NCBI GenBank assembly: GCA_009787685.1
Contig: WQSV01000102.1
Location: 1-5,931 of the forward strand
Direction: 5' to 3'
Source: Bacillota bacterium
GTDB taxonomy: Bacteria; Bacillota; Clostridia; Christensenellales; Pumilibacteraceae
DNA length: 5,931 nt
Shown: positions 1 through 5,472 of the stretch, piece by piece
Position numbering within the stretch: the stretch's first letter is position 1
Layout of the letters: every line of letters starts with the position of its first letter
The notes under the pieces: generated by a model
What the model was told of the DNA's origin: nothing
Seen by the model: only the letters and a program-made list of their open reading frames with translations
Database searches by the model: none
Made by a program: the position numbers and the translations under genes

Positions 1-2
1 AT

Positions 3-137
3 GTGCCAGCAAAAGAAATTTCACAACGAGGAAAAAAACACAAACCAAAAGACATTTTGACATCTGGAATGTTATTAAGATATTCAAAACTAGTGACAAG
101 TGCAGCGGAAGGATGCACATTTAGAAAAAAATTTTAG
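3..137 (+). CDS. Possible 3' end of an unrecognised gene (partial at the window edge)
   Basis: One forward frame is open from the window edge to TAG at 135-137, giving about 44 residues that include KDILTSGMLLRYSKLVTSA. I do not recognise the family, and it does not resemble the C-terminus of LeuC, LeuD or LeuA. The codons are AT-rich at the third position, like the genes downstream, and the stop sits two bases before the palindrome at 139, as prfB's stop abuts its own palindrome. Against it: the same DNA is also open in another forward frame (to TAG at about 131-133) and in two reverse frames, so the opening may be chance. Treat it as a weak call. Confidence 0.25.
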   Translation: MPAKEISQRGKKHKPKDILTSGMLLRYSKLVTSAAEGCTFRKKF

Positions 138-138
138 T

Positions 139-221
139 AGTGAATAGCGAATAATTATTGTTGAATAAATAAAAAAATTTTTTTGATGATAACTATTTGC
201 TGTTTCCATTAACTATTCACT
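139..221. repeat. Imperfect palindrome with 7-base arm units, upstream of leuB
   Basis: The left arm AGTGAATAG (139-147) is a perfect complement of CTATTCACT (213-221). Three more pairs follow (150-152 with 208-210). GAATA recurs in the left half at 142, 149 and 163, exactly on a 7-base phase. The centre is an A7T7 palindrome (171-184). The right arm ends five bases before the leuB ribosome binding site. This is the weakest of the four similar elements because pairing in the middle is poor. Confidence 0.5.
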
Positions 222-225
222 TTCC

Positions 226-232
226 AAAGGAG
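226..232 (+). promoter_or_regulatory. Ribosome binding site that fixes the leuB start
   Basis: AAAGGAG lies six bases before ATG at 239. This favours ATG 239 over the in-frame TTG at 197, which lies inside the palindrome and has no such site. The extra 14 residues from TTG do not resemble a LeuB N-terminus. Confidence 0.85.
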
Positions 233-238
233 AAACAA

Positions 239-1336
239 ATGAACATTAACTTTGCAATTATTCGTGGAGATGGAGTCGGAAATGAATTGACAGCCGCAAC
301 AGTTAGCGTGCTTGATGCTGTGTCACAACAGTTTTCTCATGAATTTTCCTATCAAACCGCACTACTTGGCGGAGAAGCTTTTGACATTGAAGGAACTCCA
401 ATTCCGGGTGAAACTCTTGAAATCTGCAAAAATAGTGACGCTATTCTGGTCGGTGCTGTTGGCGGAATTAAATGGGAGAGCGAAAAAGAACATCTGAGAC
501 CCGAAAAAGGGCTCTCAACTTTAAAAAAAGAATTGGGTCTTTTCACTGGTGTTCAGCCGATATTTTTGCATCAACCTTTGCAAGAATTCTCACCACTTCG
601 AAAAGATATTTTTTCGCGTGGCTGTGATTTTGTTATTGTTCGTGAACTGTCGGGTGGAATGTATTCTGGCGAAAGTGGTCACAGAAAAACTCAGTTTGGA
701 CAAGAAGCGTTCGACACAGAAATCTATAATGTCAAAGAAATTGAAAGAATAGCAAGAGCCGCATTTGAAATGGCTCTCAAGAGAAGAAAAAGACTTGTCA
801 GTGTTGACAAAGCGAACCTCATGGCGACAGGAAAGCTTTGGAGAGCGACAGTTGAGCATATTTCAAAAGATTATCCAGAAGTTTCTTTTACCAGCATGTT
901 GTTTGATGAATGCGTTCAAAGAGTTATTGTTAACCCTGTTGAATTTGATGTCATTCTTGCCCCAAACATGCTAGGGGAGCTATTATCTAATGTTGCTGTC
1001 AACATAACAGGTGTTCCGCAAGCGTTGCCATGTTCAGCAATGGGCGCCAAAGGACAGAGAAAAGGCATTTATCGTTCTTTGCATCCAGCAAGAAACGAAA
1101 AAGAAGGACAAGACATTGCGAATCCAGTTGGAACAATACTAGCATCAGCAATGATGCTTGCAAACTCATTTGACATGTTCGCTGAATGTGTTGCAATTCA
1201 AATGGCAGTTCACAATGTGCTGTCAGCAGGATTTCGAACGCCAGACATTTCAACAAGAGGCAAAAAAAGAGTTTCTTGCACCGAATTTGGAACGCAAGTT
1301 GCAATGAATATTTTGAGCGGAAAGAAGAGGAAATAA
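239..1336 (+). CDS. leuB: 3-isopropylmalate dehydrogenase family protein with altered active site
   Basis: The 365-residue product belongs to the isocitrate/isopropylmalate dehydrogenase family. LeuB oxidises and decarboxylates 3-isopropylmalate with NAD+ in cytoplasmic leucine synthesis. Visible family blocks are IIRGDGVGNEL (7-17), VGAVGG (71-76), LRPEKGL (86-92), VRELSGGMY (134-142), VDKANL (189-194) and IANP (293-296). By eye alignment to Thermus LeuB, the catalytic Tyr (Y142) and Lys (K191), the Arg of VREL (R135) and one metal Asp (D223) are kept. The Arg of LRK becomes K96, the Arg of NLRP becomes Q106, and the metal motif GDxxSD becomes GELLSN (E247, N251). The NAD loop GSAPD becomes PARNE (283-287). 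Length is normal and the frame is intact. No leuC, leuD or leuA is visible here. It may be a divergent LeuB, a relative acting on another 2-hydroxy acid, or a weakly active copy. The family call is firm; the reaction is not. Confidence 0.8.
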   Translation: MNINFAIIRGDGVGNELTAATVSVLDAVSQQFSHEFSYQTALLGGEAFDIEGTPIPGETLEICKNSDAILVGAVGGIKWESEKEHLRPEKGLSTLKKELGLFTGVQPIFLHQPLQEFSPLRKDIFSRGCDFVIVRELSGGMYSGESGHRKTQFGQEAFDTEIYNVKEIERIARAAFEMALKRRKRLVSVDKANLMATGKLWRATVEHISKDYPEVSFTSMLFDECVQRVIVNPVEFDVILAPNMLGELLSNVAVNITGVPQALPCSAMGAKGQRKGIYRSLHPARNEKEGQDIANPVGTILASAMMLANSFDMFAECVAIQMAVHNVLSAGFRTPDISTRGKKRVSCTEFGTQVAMNILSGKKRK

Positions 1337-1343
1337 AATTTTT

Positions 1344-1437
1344 AATGCAGAATGTGGAATGCAGAATAATTGTTTATGGATGTTTTTTAGAAGCTTGAAA
1401 ATCAACTTAACATTTATTCTGCATTTCACTCTGCATT
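1344..1437. repeat. Long imperfect palindrome between leuB and prfB
   Basis: AATGCAGAATAA (1358-1369) pairs with TTATTCTGCATT (1414-1425) over 12 bases, and AATGCAGA (1344-1351) pairs with TCTGCATT (1430-1437) over eight. Between them GTG pairs with CAC and one G-T pair forms, leaving a two-base bulge (1352-1353). The stem has about 24 pairs and the loop 44 bases, centred near AAGCTT (1391-1396). The left arm reads as 7-base units AATGCAG, AATGTGG, AATGCAG, AATAATT. There is no T run after it, so it is not a standard terminator. It fills the leuB-prfB gap and ends 11 bases before the prfB start. Confidence 0.8.
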
Positions 1438-1448
1438 GACTGTAAACA

Positions 1449-2537
1449 ATGCTAGATGACATTCGTCAAATTTTAAAATTACTTTCTGAAAAAATCGAAT
1501 TGGTGACAAATTCCCGTGTCACCTTTTTGACTATGCGGAAAAGTGAACTCGACAAAGAGCAGGAAAAACCCGAACTCTTCAAAGACATGAAGAAAGCACA
1601 AAAGGTTTTAAAAGAAGCGAAGTTTGTTGAGACTGAACTTGCGAAAATGACGAGTGCGACAAACGAATTGAAAGACTGTTTTGACTTCGTTGATTTTTTG
1701 GAAAATGAACACGATTCATCCTTGTTTAGCGAACTAAAAGAAAAGACAAAAAAACTAGGCAAACTTGCAGACGAATTGTATCTCGCGCTTCTTTTAAAAG
1801 GCGAATTTGATTCGTCAAATGCAATAATAACGCTCCACAGTGGGGCGGGAGGAGTTGAGTCTCAAGATTGGGTTGGAATGCTTTTTAGAATGTATAAAAT
1901 GTTTGCGAATTCGAATGGCTTTGACGTTGTTGAAATGGATTCGCTCGTTGGAGAAGAAGCGGGATATAAATCAATAACCTTCCTAATCAAAGGACAAAAC
2001 TCTTATGGTTATTTGAAAGCCGAAAAAGGAGTCCACAGGCTCGTTCGAATTTCTCCATTTGATTCGGGGGCTCGTCGTCACACCTCGTTTGCATCAGTCG
2101 AAGTCATGCCAGAAATTGAAGATGATGAAAGAATAACGGTCAAAGATGATGAATTAAAAATTGACACATTTCGTGCAGGTGGAGCAGGAGGTCAGCATGT
2201 CAACAAAACCGAGAGCGCAGTGAGAATAACTCATATTCCAACAGGAATAGTAGTCGCTTGTCAAAACGAAAGAAGTCAACTTCATAATCGTGATTCTGCA
2301 ATGAAAATGCTCTTTTCCAAATTGGCGGAAAGGAGAGAAATTGAAAACGAACAAAAAGCGAAGGGTATTCAAGGCGAACTCAAAAAAATCGAATGGGGCT
2401 CTCAAATTCGTTCTTATGTTTTCTGCCCTTATCAAATGGTGAAAGACCATCGAACAAGCCTTGAAACTTCAAATATCGATGCTGTCATGGATGGGGAAGT
2501 AATGCCGTTTATTGAAGAGTATTTGAAAAGAATGTAA
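1449..2537 (+). CDS. prfB: Peptide chain release factor 2
   Basis: RF2 recognises UGA and UAA stop codons and triggers hydrolysis of peptidyl-tRNA on the ribosome. The 362-residue length is usual. An N-terminal helical domain (about 1-115) is followed by the block HSGAGGVESQDW (130-141), the codon-reading tripeptide SPF (202-204) in RISPFDSGARRHTSF, and the catalytic GGQ (247-249) in GAGGQHVNKTESAVRITH. SPF rather than PxT marks RF2, not RF1. WGSQIRSYVF (316-325) and VKDHRT are typical C-terminal blocks. The ATG at 1449 is chosen because the following residues match the usual RF2 first helix; it has no clear ribosome binding site. In many bacteria this gene carries an in-frame UGA near codon 26 with a +1 frameshift. 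Here the frame is open throughout, though a look-alike of that site lies at codons 25-29. The stop is TAA. Confidence 0.95.
   Translation: MLDDIRQILKLLSEKIELVTNSRVTFLTMRKSELDKEQEKPELFKDMKKAQKVLKEAKFVETELAKMTSATNELKDCFDFVDFLENEHDSSLFSELKEKTKKLGKLADELYLALLLKGEFDSSNAIITLHSGAGGVESQDWVGMLFRMYKMFANSNGFDVVEMDSLVGEEAGYKSITFLIKGQNSYGYLKAEKGVHRLVRISPFDSGARRHTSFASVEVMPEIEDDERITVKDDELKIDTFRAGGAGGQHVNKTESAVRITHIPTGIVVACQNERSQLHNRDSAMKMLFSKLAERREIENEQKAKGIQGELKKIEWGSQIRSYVFCPYQMVKDHRTSLETSNIDAVMDGEVMPFIEEYLKRM
1523..1535 (+). other. Look-alike of the RF2 programmed frameshift site, UGA out of frame
   Basis: CTTTTTGACTATG lies at codons 25-29 of prfB, where many RF2 genes have CTTTGAC with an in-frame UGA. 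Here the reading is ACC TTT TTG ACT ATG, so the UGA (1528-1530) is in the +1 frame and no shift is needed. It could be a relic of a lost control site, a homopolymer sequencing artefact, or chance. Confidence 0.3.
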
Positions 2538-2605
2538 TATTGAATAATGAGTATTAAAGAGGTAAAGATAAAATATTTTCTCAACTCATATTCATTATTC
2601 AATAT
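2537..2605. repeat. Palindrome overlapping the prfB stop and upstream of tsaD
   Basis: ATATTGAATAATGA (2537-2550) is a perfect 14-base complement of TCATTATTCAATAT (2592-2605). A G-U pair and three more pairs (2552-2554 with 2588-2590) extend it to about 18 pairs. The centre holds the palindrome AAAATATTTT (2570-2579). The left arm includes the last base of the prfB stop codon and one possible tsaD start (ATG 2547). The right arm contains another (ATG 2604). No T run follows. Confidence 0.75.
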
Positions 2606-2612
2606 GTTAATA

Positions 2613-3710
2613 ATGAACTACACTCAATCAACAACCGAAAAATTCACTCAACTGAAGAACACAAATGCCGACATCACAATACTCGGCATTGAGTCTTCGT
2701 GCGACGAAACAAGTGTTGCAATTGTCAAAAATGGGAGAGAAGTTCTCTCAAACATAATATCCTCTCAAATAGAAATCCATCGTCGTTTCGGTGGAGTCGT
2801 TCCAGAAATTGCTTCTCGAAATCATATCATGGCAATAAATTCGGTCATAGACGAAGCGTTAACAAAAGCAAACTTGAAACTAACCGACATTGACGCAATC
2901 GCAGTGACCCATGCCCCCGGACTTCTTGGTGCGCTTATAGTTGGAGTGTCTGCCGCAAAATCATTGTCCTATGCACTAGGCGTTCCTCTAATAAAAGTTA
3001 ACCATATCCACGCTCACGTTTCAGCTAACTATATTGAACACAAAACATTGAACCCACCATTTCTGGCAGTCGTTGCATCGGGTGGCCACACTATAATTGC
3101 AAATATCAAGTCTTTTAATGACTTTGAAGTTCTCGGGCAAACAACAGACGACGCAATTGGTGAAGCATTCGACAAAGTTGCAAGATTACTCGGACTGCCA
3201 TATCCGGGTGGACCCGAAATTGAAAAACATGCGAAACTAGGACAAGCCAACATAGATTTTTTTAAAACAAAAAAAGGCTTAAAAAAAGATTTAAACCTCA
3301 GTTATTCGGGACTAAAAACCGCAGTTATTAACTATGTAAACACTTCAAAACAAGCCCTAAAAAACGATGACAATTTTGCATTTTGCACTTTGCACCCTGA
3401 ATTAACAAATGACATCTGTGCATCATTCCAAAAAACAAGTGTCGACATTCTCACAAATGCAATCAAATTGGCAATCGAAAAAAACAATTCAAAAGCAATA
3501 GTTTTGGCTGGCGGAGTTGCAGCTAACTCTTATTTAAAAAAAAATTTGCAATCTCTCTGTAAAGAGAGCGATTTATCTTTAAAATACCCATCCTCATTGC
3601 TTTGCACCGACAATGGGGCAATGATAGCTTCAAATGCCTATTTTCTCATTAAAGATGGACTTGGACTTGCTGATTTGACTCTGAACGCGGGTGCAACCTT
3701 GAAAACATAA
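2613..3710 (+). CDS. tsaD: tRNA N6-adenosine threonylcarbamoyltransferase TsaD
   Basis: TsaD, with TsaB and TsaE, transfers the threonylcarbamoyl group from its AMP ester to A37 of tRNAs reading ANN codons. From ATG 2613 the product has 365 residues. Signatures, in order: GIESSCDETSVAIV (25-38), the metal-ligand block HIHAH (131-135), VASGGHT (154-160), GEAFDKVARLLGLPYPGGP (183-201), YSGLK (231-235), AGGVAANSYLKK (299-310) and CTDNGAMIA (331-339, with the third metal ligand D333). All key residues are present. Three ATGs are possible (2547, 2604, 2613), none with a clear ribosome binding site. The first two lie inside the palindrome at 2537-2605, and 2613 follows it directly. Even from 2613 the N-terminus is about 20 residues longer than usual before ILGIESS. 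It follows prfB by 75 bases and is probably cotranscribed. The function call is firm; the start is not. Confidence 0.93.
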   Translation: MNYTQSTTEKFTQLKNTNADITILGIESSCDETSVAIVKNGREVLSNIISSQIEIHRRFGGVVPEIASRNHIMAINSVIDEALTKANLKLTDIDAIAVTHAPGLLGALIVGVSAAKSLSYALGVPLIKVNHIHAHVSANYIEHKTLNPPFLAVVASGGHTIIANIKSFNDFEVLGQTTDDAIGEAFDKVARLLGLPYPGGPEIEKHAKLGQANIDFFKTKKGLKKDLNLSYSGLKTAVINYVNTSKQALKNDDNFAFCTLHPELTNDICASFQKTSVDILTNAIKLAIEKNNSKAIVLAGGVAANSYLKKNLQSLCKESDLSLKYPSSLLCTDNGAMIASNAYFLIKDGLGLADLTLNAGATLKT

Positions 3711-3733
3711 GCAGAGCAATGTTGCAAAAAATA

Positions 3734-3826
3734 GGGACATCGAGAATACTGCCCCTTGCTAGAAAAGAAAGTATATTTTCAATTGAGCGCAAGGAACTTG
3801 TTTTTATGTCCCGTCGTCTTTTTTTT
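3734..3826 (+). terminator. Nested stem with T run after tsaD: branched terminator or small RNA
   Basis: GGGACAT (3734-3740) pairs with ATGTCCC (3806-3812). Inside it CCTTGC (3754-3759) pairs with GCAAGG (3789-3794), and GAAAA (3762-3766) with TTTTC (3776-3780). An A6 run before the outer stem can also pair with the T8 run at 3819-3826. Three collinear stems plus a T run suggest a folded RNA ending in an intrinsic terminator, most simply the 3' end of the prfB-tsaD transcript. I do not recognise a known RNA family. The T run starts six bases after the outer stem, which is farther than usual. Confidence 0.45.
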
Positions 3827-3844
3827 CAAACATGGGTGCCTCAA

Positions 3845-3874
3845 TTGCGAAACCAAAAAAGTTTAAGCTATAAT
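3845..3874 (+). promoter_or_regulatory. Candidate promoter TTGCGA-N18-TATAAT
   Basis: A perfect -10 TATAAT (3869-3874) lies 18 bases after TTGCGA (3845-3850), a four-of-six -35 match. Transcription would begin near 3881 and run through a 150-base non-coding stretch toward the membrane protein gene. TATAAT arises easily in AT-rich DNA, so confidence is moderate. Confidence 0.45.
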
Positions 3875-3880
3875 CACAAG

Positions 3881-4023
3881 ATTTTTAATAGCTAGCAGTT
3901 TAAGAAAAACAATGTTTTTGACTCAAAAGATTTGAATAGGGTCTTTGGCCCTCTAGACAGAGAGTTGCTGATACAATCAAAAACACCAACAAAAGTGTTG
4001 AAAACACTTGACTAGTTTTTTTT
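3881..4023 (+). ncRNA. Possible leader or small RNA ahead of the membrane protein gene
   Basis: No reading frame here looks coding. Between the promoter candidate at 3845-3874 and the T run at 4016-4023 there are three small hairpins: AAAAAC/GTTTTT (3905-3910 with 3914-3919), AGGGTC/GGCCCT with a TTT loop (3938-3943 with 3947-3952, one G-U pair), and AAGTGTT/AACACTT (3993-3999 with 4003-4009). A transcript of about 140 bases could end at the T run. I assign no family; the boundaries are guesses from the promoter and the T run. Confidence 0.22.
3993..4023 (+). terminator. Weak hairpin with downstream T8 run
   Basis: AAGTGTT (3993-3999), a GAA loop and AACACTT (4003-4009) form a seven-pair stem. 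T8 follows at 4016-4023 after a six-base gap. The stem has only two G-C pairs and the gap is long, so termination would be poor. The right side of the stem shares TTG with the -35 element (4008-4010), so it could also be an operator. Confidence 0.3.
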
Positions 4024-4036
4024 AAATCGTTATACT
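4008..4036 (+). promoter_or_regulatory. Near-consensus promoter TTGACT-N17-TATACT
   Basis: The -35 TTGACT (4008-4013) and -10 TATACT (4031-4036) each match five of six consensus bases and have the ideal 17-base spacing. The predicted transcription start near 4043 falls on the first possible codons of the membrane protein gene. The mRNA would therefore have a leader of about 14 bases if translation starts at 4057, or none if it starts near 4042-4045. Confidence 0.72.
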
Positions 4037-4056
4037 ATTTGTTGGTGAGAAAAGAA

Positions 4057-5367
4057 TTGTCACTCGGGAATACTAACAAGGTGTTTTTGGCAGGCGGAAG
4101 TTTGGCTAGCATTTTTCCATGCGCACTACTTATTTTGTTGTTCCCATTTGTTGCCTACATCGGGATTCAACCATGGATAATGATATTCATCATCGTTCCA
4201 GCCATCTCACTAGCACTTCTTGTCATGCCTTTTATTTATGACAAAATTGCAAACTCTGACATGATTTTTGCTGGGCGCTACCATCTTCCGCTTGCGGTGA
4301 CCACGGTGACGCTCGCGTTCTTTTCCGCAATGTTCTTTGGAGTCAATTCCACTTGGCACACTGCAACTCAAGTTCTAATCTTGTTCATTAGTTTGTTCTT
4401 TGCGACACTTTCGTTCTTGATATTCATCTCAACCATCTCTTCAATAACAAATCGTCTCATCAAACAAGACGGGAAAACAAATCGCTATTATGGAGTGATT
4501 CGAAACGCTTTTGCGGTTCTTGGAAGTTTCGCTCTTTTGATTGCAATGTTCGTCATGGACTTTGAATATTCAAGAAACCTCGGTTTTATTGTCGCCCTCA
4601 CATTGCTCGCAGCGGGATTCATGGTCTATTTTGCAACAAAGAAATATCTCCCGAGATTCATTCGCATCGACATTTTGCCAGCAAGTGGAATAAAAACGGT
4701 CTATAAATCATTTTTTTCCTCATTCTCAAACAAACAAAATTTCAAAACCTATCTTGCCTATTTTTTCACAACAGTTGCAAGTTCCATCTTTATTTTGAAC
4801 ATAATGTTCATGAACCTCAATGCCCTCGAATTCATAGTCACTCTTTCTCTATTTCTTTTCATGGCACTACTTTGCTATGTTCTTCTAAGTCCGTTTTTTG
4901 CAATGTATTTCAAGAAGTTTTTCATTTTGGGCTATGCCTCAGAAGCAATTGGAGCGATGATTATTGCCATCATGAGTTTCTTTGTTTTGGATGGTTCACT
5001 TGAACTTGGCGCATTAATTCCAGCCGCAGCACTCCTCGGGTTTTCCGCCTCAGTGCGTCTTGCCTCGTTCAAAAAGTTCTTTTCAGATGCGGTTGAAAGG
5101 ACAAGTTCAATCAGAGGTGTCATTTTTAACCTCAAAAACCTAATCATTTTTTTAGGGGCAATCACAGCGTTTTTCATCATGGCTCTCTCAGTTCTTGCGA
5201 ACCAATATGACTATGGCGGAGCGAGAGTGGCGAACTATTCGACAGTCATTTCAATGGCAATTGCCATCTTGTTCATTGTCAGTGGGCCAATTGTAATTCT
5301 ATTGAACCTCAGAAAAAAATTAACTCTTCAATACCCAACTGAAGAAGAGGAAATGGGAATAGACTAA
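4057..5367 (+). CDS. 12-helix membrane protein, MFS-like architecture, substrate unknown
   Basis: This is an integral membrane protein of about 436 residues (442 if begun at TTG 4039). Numbering from 4039, hydrophobic segments lie near 16-40, 46-67, 83-103, 109-135, 155-174, 181-200, 236-257, 264-291, 296-317, 322-342, 366-388 and 402-425. Two groups of six flanking a basic central loop (201-235) recall the major facilitator fold. I see no signature of a specific transporter family, so the substrate is unknown. The C-terminus is short, with the acidic stretch EEEEMGID. TTG 4057 is chosen because GGTGAG (4044-4049) sits at ribosome-binding distance before it. TTG 4039, TTG 4042, GTG 4045 and GTG 4081 are alternatives. 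The gene has its own strong promoter directly at its start and is likely separate from the tsaD transcript. A lipid or polysaccharide flippase-type protein cannot be excluded. Confidence 0.75.
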   Translation: MSLGNTNKVFLAGGSLASIFPCALLILLFPFVAYIGIQPWIMIFIIVPAISLALLVMPFIYDKIANSDMIFAGRYHLPLAVTTVTLAFFSAMFFGVNSTWHTATQVLILFISLFFATLSFLIFISTISSITNRLIKQDGKTNRYYGVIRNAFAVLGSFALLIAMFVMDFEYSRNLGFIVALTLLAAGFMVYFATKKYLPRFIRIDILPASGIKTVYKSFFSSFSNKQNFKTYLAYFFTTVASSIFILNIMFMNLNALEFIVTLSLFLFMALLCYVLLSPFFAMYFKKFFILGYASEAIGAMIIAIMSFFVLDGSLELGALIPAAALLGFSASVRLASFKKFFSDAVERTSSIRGVIFNLKNLIIFLGAITAFFIMALSVLANQYDYGGARVANYSTVISMAIAILFIVSGPIVILLNLRKKLTLQYPTEEEEMGID

Positions 5368-5372
5368 AAAAA

Positions 5373-5453
5373 AGTGAAAAATGAAAAATGAAAAGTAAAG
5401 ATCGAATCTAATTTTTAAATTCAATAATACTCTTCACACTTCACCATTCACCT
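5373..5453. repeat. Palindrome with clear 7-base arm units, upstream of fhs
   Basis: The left arm reads AGTGAAA, AATGAAA, AATGAAA, AGTAAAG (5373-5400). The right arm has TTCAC at 5433, 5440 and 5447, exactly seven apart, which on the other strand is three GTGAA units. Aligned over 25 bases the arms match at 17 positions. The centre is AATTT-TT-AAATT (5410-5421). It starts five bases after the membrane protein stop and ends seven bases before the fhs ribosome binding site. There is no T run for a terminator. Confidence 0.7.
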
Positions 5454-5459
5454 AAATAA

Positions 5460-5466
5460 TAAGGAG
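5460..5466 (+). promoter_or_regulatory. Ribosome binding site of fhs
   Basis: TAAGGAG is a near-perfect anti-16S match six bases before ATG 5473. This is the strongest ribosome binding site in the window and fixes the fhs start. Confidence 0.88.
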
Positions 5467-5472
5467 AAAATA

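Larger units (their letters stand above)
3984..4047. repeat. 10-base inverted repeat spanning the membrane-gene promoter
   Basis: CACCAACAAA (3984-3993) is the exact complement of TTTGTTGGTG (4038-4047). The pair encloses the promoter at 4008-4036 and the small hairpin at 3993-4009. The right arm contains GGTG of the probable ribosome binding site and the upstream TTG starts. A transcript starting upstream would carry both arms and could hide the start region. One starting at the local promoter would lack the left arm. It may instead act as a DNA operator. Confidence 0.5.

Noticed and set aside
1..125. Reverse-strand open frames from about 120 leftward, one of them hydrophobic (begins ATG near 117-119).
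   Set aside because: No ribosome binding site or recognisable family. The hydrophobic one is simply the complement of the forward open frame, a common artefact.
590..859. 89-residue reverse-strand ORF inside leuB.
   Set aside because: It lies fully within conserved leuB coding sequence, with composition typical of a shadow frame.
1344..1437. The strong stem between leuB and prfB could be an intrinsic terminator.
   Set aside because: The loop is 44 bases and no T run follows the stem on either strand.
239..3710. Possible recoding of UGA as Trp, considered because of the unusual prfB site.
   Set aside because: All Trp codons seen in the recognised genes are TGG, no in-frame TGA occurs, and a full RF2 that reads UGA is present.
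3935..3975. The stretch with CAGAGAG followed by TTGCTG recalls part of a T-box leader stem.
   Set aside because: There is no TGGNACCGCG antiterminator sequence downstream, no recognisable specifier loop, and the next gene is not an aminoacyl-tRNA synthetase or amino acid synthesis gene.
139..5453. The short repeated units could suggest a CRISPR array or ordinary microsatellites.
   Set aside because: The units are seven bases with no unique spacers, and they come as paired inverted arms. This fits neither CRISPR nor a simple tandem array.
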